Source: a virus
Strand: one strand, 5' to 3'
DNA length: 25,518 nt
IMG/VR virus record: IMGVR_UViG_3300020465_000089
Location: 1 to 25,518 of that record
In this document: one piece after another, positions 1-5,859 of the stretch
How positions within the stretch are numbered: the stretch's first letter is position 1
Layout: each line of letters opens with the position of its first letter
Program-made: the position numbers and the translations under genes
Notes under the pieces: model-generated
Database searches by the model: none
What the model saw: only the letters and a program-made list of their open reading frames with translations
What the model was told of the DNA's origin: nothing

Positions 1-620
1 GGATAAGTTGACTTAGGACTGTATACAAAATACTCTTCAATCTCAGGAAATTCATATTCCATAGGATTGTCATTATTGATATTTGCTAGTCTTGCATCCT
101 TATCTTGCTTCTTTTGTTGTCTTACATAACGCATTTTCATTGCGTCAATGTATCTTAATTCTACTATTCCCTCTTCTGGTTTTTTAAAATCAATTACTTT
201 ATGATAATATAATCTACCATCTATGTACCAATTTCTATAAATTTCATGTGCCTTTTTATCAAAATCTAGTAGATCTTTGACTGCCTTAAACTCTTCTCTA
301 AGTCTTTTCTTTATTCCATCACTAGCATTTAAATTTGATAACTCAATTTCTACTGGAGAATCATTAGTGTCTGATACTATAGCTTCATTTACTATATCTT
401 CTATTGCACTATCACACTCAGGGTGTAGTGCCATTTCTCTATATCTTTTTATTAAATCAAATTCAGTTCTATATACACCCTCTATATCTACATACGATCC
501 AAAAAAACCACTAGTCAAGTAGTGGTCAGATCCATCTGCATTATTTTCAGGAACTGGAGATACCACACCAGGTGATATCTTCTCAGTATCCTCTATAGAA
601 AATCCAAATAACCTTGCCAT
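1..620 (-). CDS. 20: Portal vertex protein gp20 (5' part, runs off window)
   Basis: The reading frame begins at ATG (bases 620-618) and stays open to base 1, giving 206 N-terminal residues; the rest lies beyond the window. The portal is the dodecameric ring at the head vertex through which the terminase motor pumps DNA and to which the neck attaches. The start (MARLFGFSIEDTEK) and the stretch GSDHYLTSGFFGSYVDIEG followed by ALHPECDSAIEDIVNEAIV are characteristic of cyanophage gp20, the gene commonly used as a diversity marker for these phages. It follows gp19, as in T4. An AAGG lies about 13 bases upstream of the ATG, which is rather far for a Shine-Dalgarno site, and a late promoter motif lies 25 bases upstream. 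The identification is by sequence recognition and synteny. Confidence 0.93.
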   Translation of the reverse strand, partial: MARLFGFSIEDTEKISPGVVSPVPENNADGSDHYLTSGFFGSYVDIEGVYRTEFDLIKRYREMALHPECDSAIEDIVNEAIVSDTNDSPVEIELSNLNASDGIKKRLREEFKAVKDLLDFDKKAHEIYRNWYIDGRLYYHKVIDFKKPEEGIVELRYIDAMKMRYVRQQKKQDKDARLANINNDNPMEYEFPEIEEYFVYSPKSTY

Positions 621-644
621 TATTAAAAGTTAACCTTATATGTT

Positions 645-652
645 TATTTATT
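645..652 (-). promoter_or_regulatory. T4-type late promoter motif before gp20
   Basis: The minus strand reads AATAAATA here, matching the T4-type late core (TATAAATA in T4). Its first two bases are the last two of the gp19 stop codon TAA. It lies 25 bases before the gp20 ATG. Promoter activity is inferred from the motif, its position and its recurrence at seven other gene junctions. Confidence 0.6.
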
Positions 653-1265
653 ACGCTCCAGAACCTGCTGCCTCAGGGAACCAGTATTGTACTTGGAAGT
701 CAACTGTAAATTCTTCTATAGCATCAGAACTATCATATGATAGGTCAATAGAAGAAACTGTGCTTGGGAAAATATCCACAAACTTATATTGAGCAAGAAT
801 ATTGCTATCAGTAGCAGGACTATTAGAACCTTGCTGACTAGTTACATTTCTGCCAAGTTGATATACAGTTGCTTGTCCCATATATGATGAAGGATCAGTT
901 AAACCTGATGAATCTCCATATTGTGCTATGTTTTGAGCCCATGCTTGGAATGCTCTGTAGTGACCAAAATCTTGATCATTGATTACTGTAACAGTCCAAG
1001 GGTCAAATGTTCTATCACCAGCAACTTTCATTACACGTCCTCTAAAAGGAACTTCTAATACACCTACATTTGATGCAGGTAATTGAGCTGCTTTACATAA
1101 AAATCTAAATCTATCTCCATCAAATTGACCATCACCATCACCCTGTATGGCTAGGTTTACTCCATCAGGAAAGTTAACTTGCACCTCAAACAGATTGGGG
1201 CGAGTACCACCACCAATCAGTTTGGATTTAAATTGAGAAATAGTTCTCTGTGGGATTGTTGCCAT
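651..1265 (-). CDS. 19: Tail tube protein gp19
   Basis: This 204-residue protein is the T4-like tail tube subunit, which stacks as rings around the tape measure to form the inner channel of the contractile tail. It starts MATIPQRTISQFKSKL, a typical gp19 N-terminus, and continues with RPNLFEVQV, the FLCKAAQLPAS segment and PFRGRVMKVAGDRTFDPWTV, all recognisable in cyanophage tube proteins. It ends in VDFQVQYWFPEAAGSGA. It is longer than T4 gp19 (about 163 residues), with extra sequence near residues 125-150 (TVYQLGRNVTSQQGSN). A strong Shine-Dalgarno sequence (AAAGGAGA) lies about 9 bases before the ATG, as suits an abundant structural protein. It sits directly downstream of the sheath gene, with a late promoter motif in the gap. 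Confidence 0.95.
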   Translation of the reverse strand: MATIPQRTISQFKSKLIGGGTRPNLFEVQVNFPDGVNLAIQGDGDGQFDGDRFRFLCKAAQLPASNVGVLEVPFRGRVMKVAGDRTFDPWTVTVINDQDFGHYRAFQAWAQNIAQYGDSSGLTDPSSYMGQATVYQLGRNVTSQQGSNSPATDSNILAQYKFVDIFPSTVSSIDLSYDSSDAIEEFTVDFQVQYWFPEAAGSGA

Positions 1266-1285
1266 TTTTTAGAATCTCCTTTGGT

Positions 1286-1293
1286 TATTTAGA
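1286..1293 (-). promoter_or_regulatory. Late promoter motif before gp19
   Basis: The minus strand reads TCTAAATA, ten bases after the gp18 stop codon and 20 bases before the gp19 ATG. It is a variant of the T4 late core with C in place of A at the second position. The strong ribosome binding site AAAGGAGA follows. Its function is inferred from motif and position. Confidence 0.55.
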
Positions 1294-1302
1294 TATGATA
1301 AG

Positions 1303-3459
1303 TTAAACTCGACCTGCTACTTCTTCAAAGCTAACACCAGTTCTGGTGGCAACAAATGTAAGAGTAACATAGTTGATTGATCTAGCAGGCTTCAAGAAGA
1401 TGTCTGCTCTAAATTCATTATTATCAATCACATCAGGAGTGTTGTTTGTCTCATCACAAATAACTAGGAAACCATTTAGTCCCCTCTTTGCCTCAACATC
1501 CCTTAGGAATGGTTCAACAATATTAACAAAATTTGCTCTTGTAACCTGATCATTAAGTTCAAATAGTTGTGCTTCTGCTGCTTTCTGTAGTGATTGTTCA
1601 ATTGTTAGGAATAACCTTCTAACATTGATTCTATCAAATGCAGATGCAAATGCCAAACCAGTTTTATCTCCAAAGAGTAGAATACCAGTACCAGGTTGAT
1701 TAACTATAGAGTTAATTCTAAGAGGGTAGAGTTGATCTCTTTGTGCTTTATTTGGATTGTATGCAAGTTTGATTGCATTATTCAAAATTCCTCTTTGCTG
1801 TCCAGCAGGTGAGAACCAAGGGAATGAATTGACACTTGTTCTTACCATCAATCCAGCAACATCACCATTAGTTGGGATGAATCTGAATGTGTTATTGAAC
1901 CTATCAAACATATACTTGTATCCAGTATCAAATACTGCGTATGATGATGAGGATAATGGACTGTAGAATTTAATTATGTTGTCTGTTTGAGTATCTGTAT
2001 TTGTGATATTGACAACTCCAGTTCTATGAGGAGAAATGACTGCCATGCAATCTTTTCTCTCACCAGCTATGGAGATTAGTTTATTTGCTTTTGCTTGAGA
2101 ATCATTTATACCACTTAATCCAGGTCCCATGATTAAGTAATCAACTGCTATCTCATCCTTATTGGAGAATAAGTTATAAGATGTGATTAGATTACCAAGA
2201 GTTGCTTGGAATCCACCAGTAGCAGAGTAATCTGCACCAGCAGTAAGTGTGTATGTATTATTTCCAACTACATTGAAAGTAATACCTTGTGCATTTCTAT
2301 TCCATCCACCAGATGCAGTGGTTATAGGAGTATAACCAGAACTGAAACCTGATGCAGCAACAAAACCATCTGAACCATCTGATGGATCATCTCCTGCATA
2401 GATGTATTGTGAATAGAGTGCTAACCAATCTTTATAGAATATCTTCTGAGGTGCATTTTCTGAGGAAACTGCATCAGTTGCTTTAGATAAGTTTAAATTT
2501 TTCTCAAGAATATTACCTTGTATTCCTGTTACATCACCTAGATCATCTACAACTACTACATGCATTCCATCATTCTTGGAAGATCTATCATTTGCCCATA
2601 CAGTTGTATCTGGTCTAGGAGAAATTGCCTTCCAGAATACTGTTGAGTTTGTTAATCCAAGAGTTTGCTCATCATACCAATCTTTAACAAAGTTACCACC
2701 TACAGTGGCAAATGTAGCAATACCTGTAGCAGAAGAGTTAATAATACTAATATTATTTCCTGCTATGATAGACCTTGCTTGATCTCCTTGAGCATAAGTT
2801 ATATCAGTTGAGACTCCAGCAGTAGTAACCCTATTGGTTATCTTAACATCAATAGTTGTTGCTCCAAGTCCAGTAATGATACCTTTGATGTGTCCTGTAA
2901 ACTCAGAAGTTCCTCCTACTCCTGCTATGATTTCATTAGTAAGTGAAACACTAACACCCATACCAACTGATACACCAGTTGTTGTTCCTATACCAATTCT
3001 TTGATCTGCTTGATTGTCAATGGTACAAACCTTAAGGTTGTTTGCCCATGTACCAGGTGTTTTAGCAGCGTATCCAAATGTTTGACCTACACCAGCATAG
3101 TTTGCTATGTAATCATCATAGTTCTTGATCTTAAGATCAGTAACATTAACTTGATGAGATCTGTTGCCATTAGCATTTACTAGATCATCATCATCAGTTC
3201 TTGCTACTTTGAGAACTCCTCCATAAGAAAGGAAGGATGAAGCACTCATCCAATACTCATATTGAGCATCAGTTCCTAGTGGTTTTCCAAAAGTTTTAAT
3301 TAACTCAGTTTCATTTGTAATGTCAATAGCTTCATCTATAGGTCCAATTTCAAATGGACCAGCAATGGCGCCAATGTTATCTAATACATTTTCTGCTCTC
3401 CCTACAGTCAGATCCACCTCCCTTACTAATACTCCAGGAGATAATTGTGGAGTCGCCAT
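1303..3459 (-). CDS. 18: Tail sheath protein gp18
   Basis: This 718-residue protein is the contractile sheath subunit. Its N-terminus, MATPQLSPGVLVREVDLT, and its C-terminal region (DVEAKRGLNGFLVICDETNN, then DIFLKPARSINYVTLTFVAT) are typical of T4-like sheath proteins; the C-terminal part forms the conserved sheath core. It is longer than T4 gp18 (about 659 residues). Residues about 151-255 form a glycine-, threonine- and valine-rich beta segment (RIGIGTTTGVSVGMGVSVS, then GHIKGIITGLGATTIDV) that reads like an inserted surface domain. A GAGG lies 9 bases before the ATG. The gene is separated from the upstream 76-residue protein by 78 bases holding a hairpin and a late promoter motif, so it probably heads its own late transcript with gp19 and gp20 behind it. 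Confidence 0.95.
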   Translation of the reverse strand: MATPQLSPGVLVREVDLTVGRAENVLDNIGAIAGPFEIGPIDEAIDITNETELIKTFGKPLGTDAQYEYWMSASSFLSYGGVLKVARTDDDDLVNANGNRSHQVNVTDLKIKNYDDYIANYAGVGQTFGYAAKTPGTWANNLKVCTIDNQADQRIGIGTTTGVSVGMGVSVSLTNEIIAGVGGTSEFTGHIKGIITGLGATTIDVKITNRVTTAGVSTDITYAQGDQARSIIAGNNISIINSSATGIATFATVGGNFVKDWYDEQTLGLTNSTVFWKAISPRPDTTVWANDRSSKNDGMHVVVVDDLGDVTGIQGNILEKNLNLSKATDAVSSENAPQKIFYKDWLALYSQYIYAGDDPSDGSDGFVAASGFSSGYTPITTASGGWNRNAQGITFNVVGNNTYTLTAGADYSATGGFQATLGNLITSYNLFSNKDEIAVDYLIMGPGLSGINDSQAKANKLISIAGERKDCMAVISPHRTGVVNITNTDTQTDNIIKFYSPLSSSSYAVFDTGYKYMFDRFNNTFRFIPTNGDVAGLMVRTSVNSFPWFSPAGQQRGILNNAIKLAYNPNKAQRDQLYPLRINSIVNQPGTGILLFGDKTGLAFASAFDRINVRRLFLTIEQSLQKAAEAQLFELNDQVTRANFVNIVEPFLRDVEAKRGLNGFLVICDETNNTPDVIDNNEFRADIFLKPARSINYVTLTFVATRTGVSFEEVAGRV

Positions 3460-3491
3460 GTCGTCTAGCCTCGTCTCAGTTTATCTGAAAA

Positions 3492-3499
3492 TATTTATT
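3492..3499 (-). promoter_or_regulatory. Late promoter motif before gp18
   Basis: The minus strand reads AATAAATA, 32 bases before the gp18 ATG. It is one of only two of the eight motifs in this window that do not overlap a stop codon. A hairpin (3504-3531) lies immediately upstream. Promoter activity is inferred. Confidence 0.6.
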
Positions 3500-3503
3500 G
3501 TTT

Positions 3504-3531
3504 TGGATGTTTTCATTGGGGAAACAATCCA
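3504..3531 (-). other. Hairpin between the 76-aa gene and gp18
   Basis: On the plus strand TGGAT-GTTT is followed, after the 9-base loop TCATTGGGG, by AAAC-A-ATCCA. This makes a 9-bp stem with one bulged A. No run of T follows on the minus strand, so it is not a classical intrinsic terminator. It could mark the end of the gp17 message or an RNA processing site ahead of the gp18 promoter. Confidence 0.4.
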
Positions 3532-3537
3532 TGAACA

Positions 3538-3768
3538 CTACCAATCTGGATAATTCCAATCAGAATATGATTGTTGTTTTTTTCTAGTTTTTATAATTCT
3601 TCTTACAGTACACACCTTACACTCATAGGAATATGCTGATGCCAATGTCCCTCTATCTTTGCGAGTTAAATAAAATCCATCTATTAAATTTTTAGTTTCA
3701 CCACATACTCTACACTTTCTATCTGAGAGTAATAAGTGTCCTAATTTTATCTGACTATCAATCTCCAC
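3538..3768 (-). CDS. Small CxxC...CxxC zinc-knuckle-like protein, function unknown
   Basis: This 76-residue protein has two CxxC pairs (C19/C22 and C50/C53), spaced as in the zinc-binding half of treble-clef or HNH/endonuclease VII-like phage proteins. The HNH catalytic histidines are absent: no HxDH-type motif lies between the cysteine pairs. The region after the second pair is basic (CTVRRIIKTRKKQQ) and could bind nucleic acid. It starts with GTG at 3768-3766, overlapping the last base of the gp17 TAG stop, so its translation is probably coupled to gp17. No other ATG, GTG or TTG start fits better, and there is no strong Shine-Dalgarno sequence. It may be a degenerate homing-endonuclease remnant or a real DNA-binding accessory of packaging; the sequence does not decide. 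Confidence 0.7.
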   Translation of the reverse strand: MEIDSQIKLGHLLLSDRKCRVCGETKNLIDGFYLTRKDRGTLASAYSYECKVCTVRRIIKTRKKQQSYSDWNYPDW

Positions 3769-5471
3769 TACTTATAATCCCACATAAAAGATCTATCTCC
3801 ATATTCATCAGTGTTCCAAGAACCAGGTGTTCCTGCTAATCTATCTAGTTCCAAACTACCATTATCTATTTTCCAAGTATCTCCATCTGAATCAACAAAA
3901 CTATCATCATCTAAACCATCCATGATAAAACCAAATGGTGACATATCTTGTTCTATTTGATTTTTTTGTTCCTCATATAATCTTTTTCTTACATCCTGAT
4001 CAGTAAGTTCTTTAAAATAATCTTGTGCTACTAACCATGCATATATGACAAGACACATAGCAAGATCATCATTACATCCTTCTTCTGCCTCAAATGAATT
4101 ATGTTTTTGAATAAAAGTTGTCAGTTCACTTAATATTTCATAATCTTTAAATGTTACTTTATCTTCCTCTATCAAAGTTTTTAAGTTTAAAGAACCTACC
4201 TTCTTTACTGTCTTTGACATCTTAACACCTAATTGTGTCTTCTTGCCAGAGAATCCTTGTCCTACAATTTGACCTGCTCTACCACGCATAGAACACATTA
4301 ATAAATTTTCATACTCCAAATCAAAGTTAAGAATAGAAGCAACCTGATCTCCAACATCATTTACCTCACATAAAATAAAAGCATTATTATAACTCTTTGC
4401 TACTTCCCATATAAGATTGGGAAATAACATGGGTTTGATTTCATTATTCCTATACTTTGCTACAACTCTATGAGGGAACTCTGTAATATCAATAACAATG
4501 AAAGCAGAATAATCTCCACCCACTCCTCTTGCTACATCAACAGTAATTACATAATCACCACTTTTTTTGGATGCTTCATATACATCTAATCCAGCACTTC
4601 TAGTCTGTGGTTCATCATAAACTAATGCTCTTAATTTGCTAGGAGATATAAGTGTATCAACAGATCCTAAGAACTCACATTCAAACTCAACCTTGAATTG
4701 TTGTTCTGATGTATTTGCAATAGTTGATTTTCTCCACTTCTCATCCCTACCAGGCACTTCACTCCAATGCACATCTGTAGGAACATACTCATTCTTTCCT
4801 TTCTCTGCATCATGCCACAACCTATAGAAGTGGTTCATACCATGAGGTGTAGAGACTATAATAACTTTAGTGCTCTTACCTGAGGTAATAGTAGGATAAA
4901 CTGAACTAAAGAATGAGTCAGCAATATGGTTAGGAACAAAAGCAAATTCATCCAAGAATAGGATGTTGAATGACATACCCCTAACAGCAGATGCTGATGT
5001 AGAAGCAGCAAGAATCTTAGAACCATTCTCTAGTTCTAGACTTCCTCTGTTCCATGCTATGATACCCTGTTGCATCCACTTGGGTAAATTCTCATATGCA
5101 GTTTGCAATCTACCTAGCAGTTCTCTAGCAGTTGCTGCTTTGTTTGCTAGTATACCTACATTGACACTATCATTAAAAACAACATAGTGTAGTAGGTATG
5201 CCACACAGGTAGTAGACTTACCTGTTTGTCTAGGCATCTTACATATATTGAATCTATTTTCATGGAAGTTCTTAATTAACTTCTTCTGAAAATGATAAGG
5301 TTTAAATGATGTCAGACCTTCATCAAGACTTACAATCTTGACATATTTTTCTGCAAAATAAATAGGATCATTTCTGCAAGCATAAAATTCAAGCACTTGC
5401 TCTTGACTAAATTCTTGAGCAACATTTGCTCTCTTCAAATTGGGATTACCCAAATAGATGTTGTCTGACAT
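3768..5471 (-). CDS. 17: Terminase large subunit gp17 (packaging ATPase/nuclease)
   Basis: This 567-residue protein is the ATP-driven packaging motor that docks on the portal, pumps DNA into the head and cuts the concatemer. The ATPase domain shows Walker A at residues 80-87 (PRQTGKST), Walker B at 171-175 (LFLDE) and a coupling motif at 207-211 (STPHG). The C-terminal RNase H-like nuclease has its acidic residues in the expected contexts: D312 (VITVDVARG), E369 (ILCEVNDVG) and D468/D469 (CNDDLAMC). The length suits a T4-like gp17 (T4 is about 610 residues). The gene is intact, with no intron or inserted endonuclease. The start ATG has a near-perfect Shine-Dalgarno sequence (AGGAGG) 6 bases upstream, overlapping the end of a small upstream frame. 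No late promoter motif lies directly ahead, so it is probably read from the promoter at 5852-5859. Confidence 0.97.
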   Translation of the reverse strand: MSDNIYLGNPNLKRANVAQEFSQEQVLEFYACRNDPIYFAEKYVKIVSLDEGLTSFKPYHFQKKLIKNFHENRFNICKMPRQTGKSTTCVAYLLHYVVFNDSVNVGILANKAATARELLGRLQTAYENLPKWMQQGIIAWNRGSLELENGSKILAASTSASAVRGMSFNILFLDEFAFVPNHIADSFFSSVYPTITSGKSTKVIIVSTPHGMNHFYRLWHDAEKGKNEYVPTDVHWSEVPGRDEKWRKSTIANTSEQQFKVEFECEFLGSVDTLISPSKLRALVYDEPQTRSAGLDVYEASKKSGDYVITVDVARGVGGDYSAFIVIDITEFPHRVVAKYRNNEIKPMLFPNLIWEVAKSYNNAFILCEVNDVGDQVASILNFDLEYENLLMCSMRGRAGQIVGQGFSGKKTQLGVKMSKTVKKVGSLNLKTLIEEDKVTFKDYEILSELTTFIQKHNSFEAEEGCNDDLAMCLVIYAWLVAQDYFKELTDQDVRKRLYEEQKNQIEQDMSPFGFIMDGLDDDSFVDSDGDTWKIDNGSLELDRLAGTPGSWNTDEYGDRSFMWDYK

Positions 5472-5480
5472 AATAACCTC

Positions 5481-5627
5481 CTACATCATTTCATACTTGC
5501 CAAATCTTTGATCATGCTCTCTTGTTTTTATAGTCATATCAATAATCTTTTCTAAATTTTTAATTCTTTTTTCTAAATCCTTAGTACGTTGATCCTCCAA
5601 TTTGGAGGAGTGGTTCTCCTGGTTCAT
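5481..5627 (-). CDS. Small coiled-coil protein overlapping the 81-aa gene (48 aa)
   Basis: A short frame runs from ATG at 5627-5625 to TAG at 5483-5481, ending 10 bases before the gp17 ATG. The 48-residue product starts MNQENHSSKLEDQRTKDLEK and continues RIKNLEKIIDMTIKTRE, then HDQRFGKYEMM. Residues about 9-32 have heptad-like spacing of L and I with charged residues between, which suggests a short amphipathic helix or coiled coil. The first 47 bases overlap the 3' end of the 81-aa gene in another frame. Without this frame the 109 bases before gp17 would be empty, which is unusual for this tightly packed region, and the gp17 Shine-Dalgarno sequence straddles its stop. Its own ribosome binding site is weak. 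The function is unknown; the position suggests a packaging accessory or translational coupling to gp17. Confidence 0.55.
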   Translation of the reverse strand: MNQENHSSKLEDQRTKDLEKRIKNLEKIIDMTIKTREHDQRFGKYEMM

Positions 5628-5826
5628 GTTTTGAAACTTGGTAATTCCAGAGTTTTGCGCCAGGATACACTTTTACCACTTGATCCTGAACTTCTCTGCG
5701 TGATGGTTTTTTGATTGAAGGGAAAAACATTTTTAACATGTAGTTCTTGCCTCTCCAAGACAAATAAACGTCAATAACATTTCCTATTCTAGACCTTAAC
5801 TTAGTAGCCTCTCTAAAGGAAATCAT
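5581..5826 (-). CDS. Conserved-looking small phage protein, function unknown (81 aa)
   Basis: This 81-residue basic protein contains VIDVYLSWRGKNYMLKMFFP, then KKPSRREVQDQVVKVYPGAKL and a C-terminal HEPGEPLLQIGG. I see no catalytic motif or membrane segment. The REVQDQVVKVYPGAKL stretch looks like a small alpha/beta fold with helix and strand, as in compact phage accessory proteins. It lies between the 645-aa protein and the terminase. Its start is unusual: the AAAGG Shine-Dalgarno sequence is 19 bases from the ATG, and a perfect inverted repeat lies between them. A late promoter motif overlaps the stop codon of the preceding gene. No other in-frame start is available upstream, because a stop codon is met within the leader. 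Confidence 0.7.
   Translation of the reverse strand: MISFREATKLRSRIGNVIDVYLSWRGKNYMLKMFFPSIKKPSRREVQDQVVKVYPGAKLWNYQVSKHEPGEPLLQIGGSTY
5593..5609 (-). repeat. Perfect 17-base palindrome within the 81-aa/48-aa gene overlap
   Basis: TCCTCCAA-A-TTGGAGGA is a perfect inverted repeat with 8-base arms. As RNA it would form a 7-bp, GC-containing stem closed by the loop AAT. An overlapping alternative stem (AGGAG/CTCCT around AACCA, 5606-5620) uses part of the same sequence, so the two cannot form together. The CCTCC arm is also complementary to the gp17 ribosome binding site about 115 bases downstream. A regulatory role is speculative, since these bases are also coding. Confidence 0.45.
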
Positions 5827-5850
5827 TATGATAGTACATCATTTACCTTT
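5827..5850 (-). promoter_or_regulatory. Ribosome binding site with bridging hairpin (81-aa gene)
   Basis: On the minus strand the leader reads AAAGG, TAA, ATGAT, GTACT, ATCAT, A, then the start ATG. ATGAT and ATCAT are exact inverted repeats with a 5-base loop. Folding them would bring AAAGG to within about 4 bases of the start codon instead of 19. T4 gene 25 is known to use a stem-loop to bring a remote Shine-Dalgarno sequence close to its start. The same role here is inferred. Confidence 0.5.
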
Positions 5851-5851
5851 A

Positions 5852-5859
5852 TATTTAGC
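5852..5859 (-). promoter_or_regulatory. Late promoter motif overlapping the 645-aa gene stop
   Basis: The minus strand reads GCTAAATA, and its TAA (5857-5855) is the stop codon of the 645-aa gene. It lies 25 bases before the start of the 81-aa gene and is the nearest promoter-like motif upstream of gp17. Function is inferred from motif and position. Confidence 0.5.

Noticed and set aside
277-522. Plus-strand 81-codon frame near the left edge
   Set aside because: It is antisense to the portal gene, which is clearly identified on the minus strand; it has no supporting signals.
621-640. TTAA-CTT-TTAA repeat between AAGG and the gp20 ATG, considered as another bridging hairpin
   Set aside because: Four A-U pairs would be unstable, and such repeats are common by chance in AT-rich DNA. 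It is not comparable with the repeat at 5824-5850.
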